This document shows positions 45,626 through 56,690 of a DNA stretch of 64,000 bases, in pieces. The notes beneath the pieces were generated by a model. That model made no database searches, was not told where the DNA came from, and saw only the letters and a program-made list of their open reading frames with translations. Made by a program: the position numbers and the translations under genes. The first letter of the stretch is position 1. The number at the start of each line of letters is the position of its first letter. Where the stretch lies: contig OW121856.1 of NCBI GenBank assembly GCA_933228895.1, positions 105,561,027 to 105,625,026 on the forward strand, in the 5' to 3' direction. The DNA is from Platycnemis pennipes (lineage: Eukaryota; Arthropoda; Insecta; Odonata; Platycnemididae).

Positions 45626-46550
45626 CCAACTTCCCAGGGTGAATTTACACACCAATTTGACTAAGTTGTAACGTAACGATTGAGCCGCCAAGATCAATAA
45701 TGCATGGTGCAAAAATGGAAGTAAACATATGTTTCTAGGTGACGCTGGAGACAATAGCCAGAAGTGTTGGATAATTAAGGAAACAATAGGAAAGAGCAAG
45801 AATCAGGGAGTTATGTGTGTTAGACGCGGTGGTGTGAGACGCAGAAGTGACGCGAGCTTAAGAAAGGGCAATATTTGTGAGCTAGTTGGTGTCTTTGTGG
45901 GTGAATAAGCATTCTTGAGGGAAGAGAGATTATTGGTGTTGTTGTGTTGTGTCAGATCTGATTTAAGAAGTGGCTCAAAAGATAAGAAAGTGAAAAAGTA
46001 TATGGCCTGTTAAGTGCGAGCCTGAAAGAAAGTGTATTTCGCTTGTTTGTGTTTAATTAATTTTTAAGTGGATTTCGTGAGGGAAATTTCTTATGCTGTG
46101 CATGTTTTGTGTAATAAAAGTGTGAGATATAAAGTACATAAAGGATTATATTACAAAGTAGAGATTTTAGGACGTATTGAATAGGAAGCGTGACTGTAGT
46201 TGAGATTGTGGAGTTGGTTGTAGTCGCAATGGCTGGGAGAGAGTCGTAAGGCAGTCAGCTCTTCTAATTGCCTGTCGCGTCCTCTTCCGAAGTATATGTT
46301 CACATTGTCACGATCGCACTCGGGGAGAATATGTGCCGCGGGCAACCTCATATGATGTAGCAGGCGAGCCCTCGAAATAGCCGGGAGGCGCGCGCTCGTA
46401 ATAGATTCCCTCTCACTGCTTGTTCCCTTTGGCTGAATAGAATTCAACGCCCGGATTACATCATCGTTCTCTGGATCTCAAATGCTCGCTGTCTTCGCCT
46501 CAGAGGGGACCTGCTCCCGCCTCACCCGTGGTGGTCGGCGTGCTCCAATG
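45626..46550. other. no gene recognised
   Basis: The 98-codon minus frame at 46151-46447 has no recognised domain. Confidence 0.35.
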
Positions 46551-46660
46551 GTGCTCGGTTCACTCGGAACCGAAATCGCTATTTCATGCACGAAACGAAA
46601 CGGAACGAAAAATGAATTTTTGTGAAAGAGTAATCTTTAAACCAGAGCAAATTAGCCACG
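46551..46660 (+). repeat. family A MITE, left part, split by RTE sequence
   Basis: TCACTCGGAACCGAAATCGC to TTTAAACCAGAGC matches the left end of family A. The right part follows at 47812. Confidence 0.75.
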
Positions 46661-46699
46661 CTACAAATATACTTATTATTCAATGTCTACTTCGATAAA

Positions 46700-47537
46700 T
46701 CCATCCAAGAAGTCAAAGAAAAGTCTCAGGGAGTGAATATCCACGGGGAGAAAATAAGCATGCTACGATTCGCCGATGACATAGCAGTGACAGAAGGAGA
46801 TTTAAAGAAGACACTAGGAAATATGGAAAGAAAAATGACCAGATATCATCTGAAGATCAATAAAAAGAAAACTAACGTATTGGTGTGCAGTAGGAGAAAG
46901 GAAGACAGGACCAATTTTAAACTAGGAAAACAAAAAACCGACGAGGTGGAAGATTTCTGTTACCTGGGACGCCGAGTAACCAGCGATGGACCAAGTAAAA
47001 GAGAAATTGCCAGTAGAATTGCCCAAGCAAAAAGGGCATTTTACCAGAAGAAGATTCTGCTTACAGCTGCAAATACAATCGTTGAAGTGAGGAAACATTT
47101 CATTAGGACATACATCTGGAGCATTCAACTATATGGCAGTGAAGCATGGACAGTAACAGCAGCAGAGAAGCACAGGCTGGAAGCATTTGAAATGTGGTGC
47201 TACCGAAGAATGATGAAAATAAAATGGATCGATCGAGTGACAAACGAATAAGTGTTAAGAAGAGTGGGAGAGAAGAGATGTCTACTGAAAACATTAAAAA
47301 GAAGACGGGACAACTTAATAGGCAATATCTTAAGACACGATGGCCTGATGAAGACAATCACCGAGGGAAAAATTAACGGGAAGAATGGAAAAGGCAGGCC
47401 TCGTATGAGGTATATGGAGCAAGTTGTGAAGGGTGTAAAAGAGAGGAGCTACGTCAATATGATGAGATTGGCCGATAGAAGAATCGAGTGGAGGGCTGCG
47501 TCCAATCATCCTAGGATTGTTGACCGATGATGGTGAT
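46700..47537 (+). mobile_element. RTE-type LINE, 3' third, one stop
   Basis: Encodes VNIHGEKISMLRFADDIAVT (RT motif C), HLKINKKKTNVLVCSR, FCYLGRRVTSDGPSKREIAS, WSIQLYGSEAWTVTAAEKHR and KWIDRVTNE, stop, VLRRVGEKRC to RRIEWRAASNHP. The single stop (TAA at 47249) sits where other copies have GAA. Ends ATTGTTGACCGATGATGG. This C-terminal pattern is that of RTE/BovB-like LINEs. Confidence 0.88.
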
Positions 47538-47553
47538 TGCATATTAGACTGCA

Positions 47554-47798
47554 TCGTAATTTGTAAAAAACTGTTGAACCTCCTCGATTTTTTGTTTTCC
47601 TAGTTTCACATTGGTCCTGGCTTCCTTTCTCCTCCTGCACCTCAATACCTTAGTTTTCTTTTTATTGATCTTCAGGTGATATCTGGTCATTGTTCTTTCC
47701 ATATTACCTAGTGTCTTCTTTAAATCTCCTTCTGTTTCTGCCATGACTGCTATGTGATCGGCGAATCGTAGCATGCTGATTTTCTCCCCAATATGCAA
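47554..47798 (-). mobile_element. second RTE-type fragment in opposite orientation
   Basis: The minus strand encodes HIGEKISMLRFADHIAVMAE and HLKINKKKTKVLRCRRRKEA with an open frame of 84 codons. It faces the 46700 copy with only 16 bp between them. Confidence 0.85.
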
Positions 47799-47811
47799 TG
47801 CCTCTCGAAAT

Positions 47812-48055
47812 AACTTTCATGGAGACTGACAACCAGAATTGGCAGAATCAGCTATCTCTCCCCCTATTTTGACTGGGCGAAGGAGCTGGGCGGTCTCAGC
47901 TCTGATTGGACGCACGAATGACGTAAGAGTAAAAAAAATGAGTTTTCCGCTGCTGAAAACTCATGAAGTATGTGATACATCGAAGAAAAATTTCGGTCTT
48001 TTTATCTCAACAACTCTATCAGATTCAGCAATATAAATATGGTTAAGGACTTCAT
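47812..48055 (+). repeat. family A MITE, right part, diverged
   Basis: GCAGAATCAGCTATCTCTCC, CAGCTCTGATTGGACG and ATCAGATTCAGCAATATAAA match the right half of family A at reduced identity. Confidence 0.7.
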
Positions 48056-48268
48056 TATGAGGAGAAGAATGGCGCTCAAAACACTATGAAGACAGGCATT
48101 TCATCTACACGGGTATTTTAGGAGCCACGGGGAAGAGCAACCAGTAGTCACCCATCAGCCACACACGCTGCAATTCAGGAAAAACAGTTTGAAATTTCTT
48201 TCTTGCTCACCGTTCCATGTGATAATATAGAATATAGATTCGACTCACCGATAAATAGTTCGCGTAAT

Positions 48269-48797
48269 GGGGGCGTTTACTCGGAACCGAAATCGCAATT
48301 TTGTACACCAAATCGTTAGATGGAAACGAAAAAAGAATTTTAGTGAAAAAATTAATGCTCTAACCACAACCATACACTCATAAATCATAAATTAAAATTA
48401 GCAAAGGTGACACCTACAGAGAAAGCTGCTGTTATAACATTGACGTCATTTTCCTCCCGTCCTTGACTGCTCTTATGGGAAGGGAAGGGAGTGGAGGGGG
48501 ATTCTCGGAAGGTCTGCTCGCACCGATCCTGTCGCAATCGTTCTCATTGGGAGAGCCAGCTGTGTTCCCCCCATTGCGATAAGGCGATGTAGCTTCGCGG
48601 GCTCAGTTGTGATTGGACGAAGTCGTTATACGTCAGAGGTTGCACCACGCCCACTTTTCCGAAAGGGTTAAAAAGATCAGTTTTTCGCCTCTTATAACTC
48701 GGGAAATAATTAACGGATCAGAAAACGGAAAAATATGGGTCTTTTTATTTTACAAACTCTATCAGATTCGGCAATAAAAAATATGGTAAACGACCCC
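48269..48797 (+). repeat. family A MITE, full-length copy
   Basis: 529 bp, GGGGGCGTTTACTCGGAACC to inverse of GGGGTCGTTTACCATA. Close to the 36.8-kb copy. Confidence 0.85.
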
Positions 48798-49384
48798 ATT
48801 GCCTCAAGTGCGCAAGTAAATGGGCTATTTCTACGGAGGTGCCAACTCCTTGATCGAAGGTTGTCACTCACAGACCGCGAAGCTTCAGCGTGATGCAGCC
48901 GAATTTCTTCACGAAGATTTCGTCCACATTAAGAGGGCATTTCTTACAGGCGGCAAGACGGAGGCGAGCCAAAACTTAAAGGGTCTCGTCGTCTTACGGC
49001 AGTGCCCTCCCAACCACCAGGACCTGACCTCCGCGTCCAGCGGTATTCCCCAAATGCGATGCATTTATCATAAAAATGCACTCAATTGCGAGATGTGAAC
49101 TTGATACCACAGTCAGACTGGTTATGAACGTTGGACGCGGAAGATTGTACTTCGTACTTTGACCGCATCGACTGCATGAAATCAAAGCACATGGCGAAAT
49201 TGCGGAGTTTCCGCCAAAGATACGCACTTCGTCGTTTCTTTCAGCTCAATTCCTTCAGAAATTCTTTTTCAGGCTTCAGTTAGTTAGTTAGCTATTCAGG
49301 GGAGGCAACCGACAGCTGAGGTCATTTACGAAATTTAGGATAGGTGGATAATTAGATAATGGTAGCAGTTTTCAGGGAACGGAG
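48798..49384. other. unrecognised stretch with a 92-codon plus-strand frame
   Basis: 48820-49098 is open on plus (MGYFYGGANSLIEG to IYHKNALNCEM), with even amino acid composition and no match I can name. A minus frame overlaps it partly. It may be a transposon remnant or chance. Confidence 0.3.
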
Positions 49385-49631
49385 GAATGGTGGAGAGAAA
49401 CCCGGCGTCGGCATTAGCCTACTCGTAAAGATATGAGCCAAGGGGACAACGGCTTAAGGTCCCATCCGACGGACGGAGTACTGGACCCGAAATGCCCTCC
49501 ACTAGGCACTCAAGTACGAACCACTTTTCCACTGAAAATTCCGCCACAGTCGGGAATCGCACCCGGGCCCTTCAGATGGGAAGCCAGTACCTACTATAGC
49601 CACCATATCAACCCGATCCCTTTTTTTTAGG
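49385..49631 (-). repeat. tRNA-derived SINE-like repeat
   Basis: On the minus strand: GGGATCGGGTTGATATGGTG with an A-box-like TGGTGGCTATAGTAGG, a B-box-like GGGTGCGATTCCCG, then the body with GTCCGTCGGATGGGACC and GCCGGGTTTCTCTCC. About 247 bp. Confidence 0.72.
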
Positions 49632-49756
49632 ATTTGATATGTTGTTTTGTTGAGGTATGAATTTTGGTATTGACATTGTTGTAGGGATGGGTTATATACT
49701 GCAAGGATTATTCTGGTTGCAAGGATTAATTAAGGGTGTGAGCAAATTTTTCAGAG

Positions 49757-49823
49757 TTGCCATGCTTCTCGGCCCTCGGGATGGGAGGCCAGTACTCTAG
49801 ACACCACACCAACCCGATCCCCA
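49757..49823 (-). repeat. SINE head fragment
   Basis: The minus strand reads GGGGATCGGGTTGGTGTGGT then CTAGAGTACTGGCCTCCCAT, the tRNA-like head of the 49385-49631 repeat, cut before the B box. Confidence 0.65.
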
Positions 49824-49827
49824 ACAT

Positions 49828-49880
49828 ACATCTACATAATACCCTGCAAGCCACCATAAAGGTGTGTGGCAGGGGATGAA
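49828..49880 (-). mobile_element. alpha LINE 3' hairpin and tail only
   Basis: TCTACATAATACCCTGCAAG and CCACCATAAAGGTGTGTGGC: just the last about 50 bp of an alpha LINE. Confidence 0.82.
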
Positions 49881-50475
49881 AACATATATGAAATCAAACA
49901 GAATGCTTGGGGAAAATTTTGCTTGTTGTGCTTTGCCCCCAGAGGGGAATTTATTGCCCAAAATATGGTCAAAGACCGTTCAGAAAATACTATTACCACG
50001 TTCAAAGATCATTCAAGAAGGACATTTAATGAACGTTTGAATGGCACTCGCAGATAGTGGTTTTCGAGGTCGGCGGTATCAGAATATCGTTAAACGCTCG
50101 ATTCGAGATGGAATTCGACCGCTGCAGCTTCGAGCTACGCCGTGCAGCGGAAACCGCAGCAAGTTCACCGTGGAAGAGATTGTACACCTTTGTGGCGCCG
50201 GCGCCACTTGTCGCGTTGGGGCTCCGAGGTGGCTTTCCTGCGCCGAGAGCGCATGCGCAGTCGGCCGTCTCGCGACAATGGCGACTGCACGTCTTATCAT
50301 GCGACGGAGGCCTCCAAGGAGGAGGAGGGCCCCTCCCGACTGCAAATGGCGCTCGCCTCGACACTCGAAATCGAGTCGGACCTCCGGATGCAACATGAGT
50401 CGTCACTCTTGGCAGAAAACATTCGCCCTTGTGCCCACCATCTATCATCACGACACGCACTGATGAACCTGGAAA
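49881..50475. other. CpG-rich island, no recognised gene
   Basis: 50080-50400 is CpG rich and open in up to five overlapping frames (up to 155 codons). None shows a domain; multiple open frames reflect composition. Confidence 0.4.
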
Positions 50476-50477
50476 TA

Positions 50478-50955
50478 CAGTCAAACTCATTTATTGCGAG
50501 CACTGCTAAAACGAGATCTCGGCTATTGCGAGGAAAGAGAGAAGGGTTGTTTGGAAATAATGCATTTTATGAGCAATATAATATAACGGTTAAAACGAGA
50601 CTGTATTAGAGAGCATTTACGGTTATAACGAGCAAATCTTTAGTCCAAATGGACTAGCAGTGCAGCTGTGTACTGTCGTACAAAGGACTTTTTCTTGCAA
50701 ATTTAGCATGTACCTATGTGGATAGTTTACTGAATAAATTGATCATTTTGTAATTTCAATCATCTTGTATTAATCTTTGTTATTTCATCACCTCTGCATA
50801 AGAATAGTATGTGTTTGAGCACGCGTGTGTGCGTGCGAGAGGGAAAGACAGTGAGTGACAGTACATGTTGTTACTCGTAAGGGATATAACGAGTAACGGA
50901 TATTACGAGCAAAAGCATTTGGTCCTTTGGATCTCGTTACATCCGAGTTTGACCC
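50478..50955. mobile_element. pogo/Tigger-like MITE with TA duplication
   Basis: 478 bp. The left end CAGTCAAACTC and the right end (inverse of GGGTCAAACTC) are flanked by TA at 50476-50477 and 50956-50957. The interior repeats TAACGAG/TTACGAG motifs. No transposase. Confidence 0.8.
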
Positions 50956-50974
50956 TATCCACATTTTGATTCTA

Positions 50975-51975
50975 CAGTAGAACCTCGATAAGAAGTGTCT
51001 CAAGGGGATTAGGGAAACAGTCTTGTTATCGAGGTGCTCTTTTTGTTGATGGTCGTGTTATCAAGGTTATTTTGGCCATCAGTCGTGTTATGGAGGTTAA
51101 TGGAATCTCTAAATCCCTTCATTACGAGTGAATTTTAGAGCCACCCTTGCTAACACGTTTGGTTTTAAAGTATAATTTATAGTATTGTTATATTGTGCAA
51201 CAAAGTTTACAATAGGTTAGCAAATAAAATTCACGTTCAAACAAAAACACAATTTAATTTAGCGTGATGATAAAGTAATAAAATTACAGTACTTTGTCAT
51301 AGTTGAATGATTATCAAAAATCTAAAAGATATGATGGAAACGGCGATGAAAATACAATGAAAGTTTCTAAAGAAAAACAAAGACAAAAAACTGTTCTTAA
51401 AATAAAGATCAGCAAGTTAGAATGGGCCAAAGTGCCACGGGATGAAGGATTCCCGCTTTTAAAGTGTCATAATTAGTCAAAAGGGTTCGGAATTTAACTT
51501 CATACACGCCATGGAAATCGGCTTATTTTCATCAAAATTTGTATTTTTCTGAGGTCACCAGAATTATGAGAAAAGCAACGAGCAAAATATTACTGAACTT
51601 ATTCACTAGATTAACCCTTATTCTCGAAGTTTGCGCAGATAACGTTTGTTTAAGTAGCGAAGCAGAGTCTTCAAGTCAAGAGGCGTAGACGTCTGCAGAA
51701 GCGTTTTTGGCAGTGGTATCCGACAGCCTTAAAGTATATTCATGTATAGATTCGCGTTATCGAGGTTGATTTCTCAAAACGACTTGTTATAGAAGTTCTG
51801 AGTTACGTTGTGAATTGGAACAAATTCGTGTTATTGAGGTTGCTTGGATAATAATAGTCACGTTATAGAGGTTAATTTAACACTACGTGTTATGGCAATC
51901 TCAAGGGGATTTGAAAATTGCACCTGTAATTGAGGTTGTCGTGTTATTGAGGGTCATGTAAGTGAGGTTCTACTG
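50975..51975. mobile_element. Tigger-like MITE with TA duplication
   Basis: 1,001 bp with ends CAGTAGAACCTCGATAA and inverse of CAGTAGAACCTCACTTA, flanked by TA (50973-50974, 51976-51977). Both sides carry many GTTATYGAGGT words in one orientation, candidate transposase binding sites. Non-coding. Confidence 0.87.
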
Positions 51976-52018
51976 TATTTCATTTGCGTATTTTAAAATG
52001 CTGAACGAAAAAGGATAA

Positions 52019-52312
52019 TATGGGAGCATCAATATTAAGATCGGAATTCGACGCAGCAGTAAGGGACCTTCGAATGAGCTTCTGGAATTGTTGACATTCC
52101 CACTTAACTTAGTAAAAATGCAGGAGAGATGACATTAAACCATCTTTACAAAACCATCTGCGACATGTACTCAACAGGAGAAATATCCAGGGGCTTCAAG
52201 AAAAACATTCCCAAAAAGAAGAGAGCGGAGAAATGCGAACATTTTAGGACTATAAGCCTGACGAGACATGCATCCAAGATATTGACAAGGATTATCTACA
52301 TTGGTTTGTAAA
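52019..52312 (+). mobile_element. RTE-type RT N-terminal fragment
   Basis: Encodes HLYKTICDMYSTGEISRGFK, IPKKKRAEKCEHFRTISLTR and HASKILTRIIY, the early RT motifs (PKK, RTISL) of RTE-like LINEs. A different part of the element from the other RTE pieces. Confidence 0.78.
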
Positions 52313-52475
52313 TTTTTTGAGGATGCCTCCAAAAATTACAAAACCAATTTAGTCACGGATATTGAACATTCAATTTCGTCGTCTGTCACTAATATGTCAC
52401 AGTCGCTTTGCTAAATTTTAGATACTCATCATCTCATGATAGCAGTTAATTATAGAATATAAAATATATTTTTTC

Positions 52476-54311
52476 TTGGGTGTTTTCAAGTCTGTTTCTG
52501 CACTAATAGACGCTTCAGACCGGGAGGAAAGTTGTAAGGATAGGAATGGAAGGGATGGGGACCTCTATCAGGAAATAAGGGAAATAAGGAATCAGGGAAA
52601 TAAGTCCACAGTGCACACACTTAAAAATGATAAAGGAATCAGAGTCACCAGCAGTGTAGAAAAAGCCAATACTTTAAACACCTTCTTCCAAAGTGTATTC
52701 AACTCATCGTCACAAAACGCAGTGGAACCACCGCCGAACACTTTCAGTGAGCAAATGCCCGAAATAAACATTTCATGTCGCGGAATAGAGCAGCAGTTAA
52801 AAAGCATAAGTAAAAACAAAGCACCAGGTCCCGATCGAATTCCTTCCAGAGTTTATAAAACATTAGCTTCTGAAATAGCCCCCTATCTAGAAATAATATT
52901 CAATAAAACACTAAAGAACCACATAGTACCCAAGGATTGGAAAGTAGCTAACATTACACCTATATTTAAAAGCGGTGATAGGGAAGAACCTAGTAACTAC
53001 AGACCCATTTCACTCACGTCAATCTCTTGTAAGATATTTGAGCACATAGTAGTCAGTTCGATCATGGGGCATTTGGATAGTCAGGGATTACTCATAAACA
53101 GCCAGCATGGGTTCCGGAAAGGTAGATCTTGCGAGACACAATTAGCTTTATTCGTACACGATATTTTAGTCCACGGCGAAAGCAGTACTGAAGTTGATGC
53201 GATATTTTTAGATTTTAAAAAGGCTTTCGATAAAGTTCCTCATGACAAATTAATCTTGAAGTTAGAGAGTTTTGGTATAAATAAAGACGTTGTATGTTGG
53301 GTAAAAGAATTCTTAAGTGGGCGAGAGCAAAGGGTTGTCATAGATGGTAACATGTCGGACACAATCGAAGTCACATCGGGAGTTCCCCAGGGTAGCGTAG
53401 TAGGTCCGCTTCTATTTCTTTTATACATAAACGATTTGGGTACCGTAGTTAGTAGTAACCTTAGACTTTTTGCAGACGATGCGGTGGTGTACAGGGGTAT
53501 ATCAAACGAAGAGGACACGAAATCACTTAGCAAGGATTTAGATGCAATTCAAGAGTGGTGCGACAAATGGCAGTTAGAACTCAACCTTAAAAAGTGTGTA
53601 GCTATCAATTTTTGGAGGAGGAATAATTCGATAGAGCGATCCTATAGAATTAATAACACGAAGATCGAAAACGTTGAAAGCATAAGATATTTAGGTGTAA
53701 CAATCACTAAAGATTTATCGTGGGGAAGACACATAAGGGAAATATGCGGCCGAGCGAAGAGAAAGCTAGGATTTATAAAAAGAGTACTTGGCAAATGTGA
53801 TGAGAAGACAAAAGAGCGATGCTACTTTTCACTAGTTAGGCCCCACCTTGAGTATGCAGCCAGTGTATGGGATCCTAATGAATTAGGTTTGATGAGAGAA
53901 CTAGACAGTGTGCAGCGTAGAGCAGCTAGGTTCGTCAAAAGGTGTTACGATAGGTTGAGTAGTGTATCAGAATTAATACAAGAATTAGGGTGGGAATCAT
54001 TATCAGAGCGTAGGTTAAAGTCCAGATTAAATCTATTGGAGAAATTTCAATCGGATAGCTTTACTGAAGATGTTAGGCACATATTAAAAACACCAGCGTA
54101 TTATGCTAGATTCGACCAGATAAATAAGATTAGAGAGATAGATTGTCGTACAGATAGATTCAAAATGGCATATTTCCCCCGTACTATAAGAGAACAGAAT
54201 AGGCAGCATAGGAAAGGGATAGGTAGGGGAAATATTTTAGAGTATTCTGTAGTGCATGATGCATGTATTAACCCCTCAAATACTATACATACTAACAATC
54301 TAGTTGCATGA
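52476..54311 (+). CDS. non-LTR retrotransposon reverse transcriptase (beta LINE ORF2, 5'-truncated)
   Basis: 611 codons are open. The first codon is TTG inside a truncated frame, so the natural start and the N-terminal endonuclease are missing. Motifs in order: APGPDRIPSRVYK (about 116-128), NYRPISLTS (174-182), HGFRKGRSCETQL (211-223), motif A FLDFKKAFDKV (Asp 246), motif B GVPQGSVVGPLLF (302-314), motif C FADD (332-335), then YLGVTITKDLSW and the C-terminal thumb with CRTDRFKMAYFPRTIRE. The enzyme would copy LINE RNA at a nicked chromosomal target. All catalytic aspartates are present and there is no stop, so this is likely a young insertion, but without the endonuclease it cannot act alone. 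Confidence 0.9.
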   Translation: MGVFKSVSALIDASDREESCKDRNGRDGDLYQEIREIRNQGNKSTVHTLKNDKGIRVTSSVEKANTLNTFFQSVFNSSSQNAVEPPPNTFSEQMPEINISCRGIEQQLKSISKNKAPGPDRIPSRVYKTLASEIAPYLEIIFNKTLKNHIVPKDWKVANITPIFKSGDREEPSNYRPISLTSISCKIFEHIVVSSIMGHLDSQGLLINSQHGFRKGRSCETQLALFVHDILVHGESSTEVDAIFLDFKKAFDKVPHDKLILKLESFGINKDVVCWVKEFLSGREQRVVIDGNMSDTIEVTSGVPQGSVVGPLLFLLYINDLGTVVSSNLRLFADDAVVYRGISNEEDTKSLSKDLDAIQEWCDKWQLELNLKKCVAINFWRRNNSIERSYRINNTKIENVESIRYLGVTITKDLSWGRHIREICGRAKRKLGFIKRVLGKCDEKTKERCYFSLVRPHLEYAASVWDPNELGLMRELDSVQRRAARFVKRCYDRLSSVSELIQELGWESLSERRLKSRLNLLEKFQSDSFTEDVRHILKTPAYYARFDQINKIREIDCRTDRFKMAYFPRTIREQNRQHRKGIGRGNILEYSVVHDACINPSNTIHTNNLVA

Positions 54312-54417
54312 GACCCTTTAGTTGCTTGCTTGCATGTTAGTAGTGCATGCTTGGTGATCTTCACCCCCTGCCACACACCCTCGCGGTGGCTTGCAGGGTA
54401 TCGTGTAGATGTAGATG
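52480..54417 (+). mobile_element. beta LINE, longest copy in the window
   Basis: Contains the open RT frame, a 3' UTR of about 100 bp, the hairpin CCCCTGCCACACACC / GGTGGCTTGCAGGG and the tail GTGTAGATGTAGATGTAG. No target duplication could be assigned. It supplies the reference for all beta fragments here. Confidence 0.9.
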
Positions 54418-54512
54418 TAGATCAGCATATAAGTAAACGAATGACTTGTAGCAATTCTCTGGAGTGGCCACCAGCGCGTAGATTTAGTTTCAGAGGTAGT
54501 ACTTCACTCGGA

Positions 54513-55000
54513 ATGGGATCGTTTATCATATTTTTATTGCTGAATCTTACAAAGATTGTAAGGTAAAAAGACTGGTATTATTCCGTTCTCTGATCCACCA
54601 ATGTCCCGATGAACCCTTCCGGAAAAGTGGGCGTGCAAAGGATTCGTACGTCTTTTACTTTGTCCAATCACAACTAAGACTGCGAAGCTCCTTCGCTCAA
54701 TCACAATGGGGGACCACACAGCTGACTCTGCCAATGGAAGTGGTTGCGACAGGATCTCTTCAGGCAGACCTCCCTTGCCCACCTCCACTCCCTATCCGTT
54801 CTTCCTAAAAACAGTAAAGTTGGATGACGTAGAAATTCTTAACGCAGCTCGTTCGGTGGGCGTTACCTTTCGCTCATAGTAATTTCTGAGATACGACTGA
54901 ATCGCTCTGGTTAGAAGATTAATTTTTTCACCCAAATTCATTATTCGTTTGCATCTTACGAGTTAATGTTGAAAAGAGGATTTCGGTGCAAGTAAACACG
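54513..55000 (-). repeat. family A MITE, reverse copy
   Basis: Begins TGGGATCGTTTATCATATTT and ends GGTGCAAGTAAACAC; contains GAAAAGTGGGCGTGCAAAGG. Diverged toward the 42.9-kb copy (both have GATGACGTAGAA/ACGTCATCC in the middle). Confidence 0.82.
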
Positions 55001-55655
55001 GGCAACGCTAGAAAAAGAACTCGTCAATCATAGTAATTTCAAGATAAATTGCAGATTATCGTGAAAAAGGGATCGAACAGCGCTAGGTAGAAATGAAAAG
55101 CGTTTTACCCGTCAAAGAATAGAAAAAACAAAAGCGATCTGTTTATGTTTTGTCGTTTATTTAGGTATTTAAAAGATTTGATAACTTGAAAACTAAGTCC
55201 TCCAGTCCTAAGTCCTCCTTCCTACTTGCAGTTATTCCAATTTTAAATTCTATGCATCCGTTTCCCACTTGATATATTACCTAACATTGCTAACGCCATC
55301 TTGTGCATACGTGGAGTGATAAAAAATTAACGGGAATAACTTCTCACTGTTTTCTTCGATTAGTTCCTGCCATATGGTCTGACGGTCAATATGGAATACT
55401 ACCTGTATGCTATGCGCCGTTTGCGTGACTCAATCTGACGAAAACTCCCAAAATTGTGGCAAAACAACACGTGGAAATTGCACCACGATAATATTCTCGC
55501 TCACATCTCTTGTTCGTGATCTTTTAGTTATTAACTAAAAGGTTAAGAGGTAAATTAACGGTTAACAAATCGTTATTTTGCCTCAGCCACATTGCTGGCC
55601 ATTAGACATGGCCGCCTTTGACTTCTTTATATTCCCGAGGCTAAATGAAACCAAC
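55001..55655. other. no gene recognised
   Basis: AT-rich; nothing recognised. Confidence 0.35.
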
Positions 55656-56345
55656 ATCAGCTGAAGATGAATAAGAAGAAAACTAAGATATATGTGTGCA
55701 GCAAAAGAGAATAGGTCAAAACCAACGTTAAACTAGGAAAACAGAAACTGGAAGAGGTGAAAGAGTTCTGTTACCTGGGAAGCAGAGTAACCAGCGATGG
55801 ACGAAGCAAAAAAGAAATAGTGAGTAGAATAGCCCAGGCAAAGAGGGCATTCTATCAAAAGAAGAATCTACTAACAGCTGGAAATACAAGCTTGGAAGGA
55901 AGGAAGCAATTCATCAAAACGTATATCTGGAGCATGTTCCATTACGGCAGTGAGGCATGGACGATGACAGCAGCGGAGAAGAAAAGGGTGAAAGCATTCG
56001 AAATATGGTGCTACAGAAGAATGATGAAGATAAAATGGATCGACCGAGTGACAAATGAAGAAGTCCTAAGAAGAGTGGGAGAAAAGAGAAGTCTGCTGAA
56101 AACTATAAAAAGAAGACGGGAGAACTTAATCGGCCACATCTTAAGACACGATGGCCTGATGAAGACAATCGTCGAAGAAAAATGAACGGGAATAATGGAA
56201 AAGGCAGGCCTCGTATGAGATACATGAAACAGGTCGTAAAGGACGTGAAAGAGAGGAACTACGTTAATATGAAGAGGTTATCTCCGATAGAAGAATCGAG
56301 TGGAGGGCTGCGTCAAACCAATCCTAGGATTGTTGACCCTTGATG
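55656..56345 (+). mobile_element. RTE-type LINE 3' part
   Basis: Open for 142 codons (KEFCYLGSRVTSDGRSKKEI to GLMKTIVEEK) with YGSEAWTMTAAEKKRVKAFE. Frameshift near 56183; then EQVVKD-like and RRIEWRAASNQS text in another frame, ending ATTGTTGACCCTTGATGATG. Confidence 0.87.
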
Positions 56346-56622
56346 ATGGAAGAAAACCGCGAAAAGACGACGACGACGCCACCACTGATGAGAAAAAAAA
56401 CAGAATCGCTGAAGAATATAAACTCTTTACCGAAAAGAAAGTTCCAGAAGTGCTTCCTAGAATGGAGAAAAACGCTGGCACAAGTGTATTATATCAGAGG
56501 GGGATTACTTTGAAGGGGACAAATTGACTGCTGCTCAATAAATAAATATGTATTAAAAACGAAAATTCCTGTAATTTTTTGAACACACCACGTATATGCA
56601 CGTGACTCATATATCATACTTT

Positions 56623-56690
56623 ACATCTACATAATACCCTGCAAGCCACAGCAAGGGCATGTGGAATGGGGTGAACATTCATTAATAATG
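56623..56690 (-). mobile_element. LINE 3' tail fragment
   Basis: TACATCTACATAATACCCTG and CAAGCCACAGCAAGGGCATG, a mutated LINE hairpin; alpha-like tail. Confidence 0.7.

Noticed and set aside
48820..49098. 92-codon frame as a real gene
   Set aside because: Plausible composition but no recognisable family, no splice or promoter evidence, and a partly overlapping antisense frame; kept only as unrecognised.
50026..50609. Up to five overlapping open frames of 105-155 codons
   Set aside because: Same compositional effect; frames contradict one another and none has a recognisable motif.
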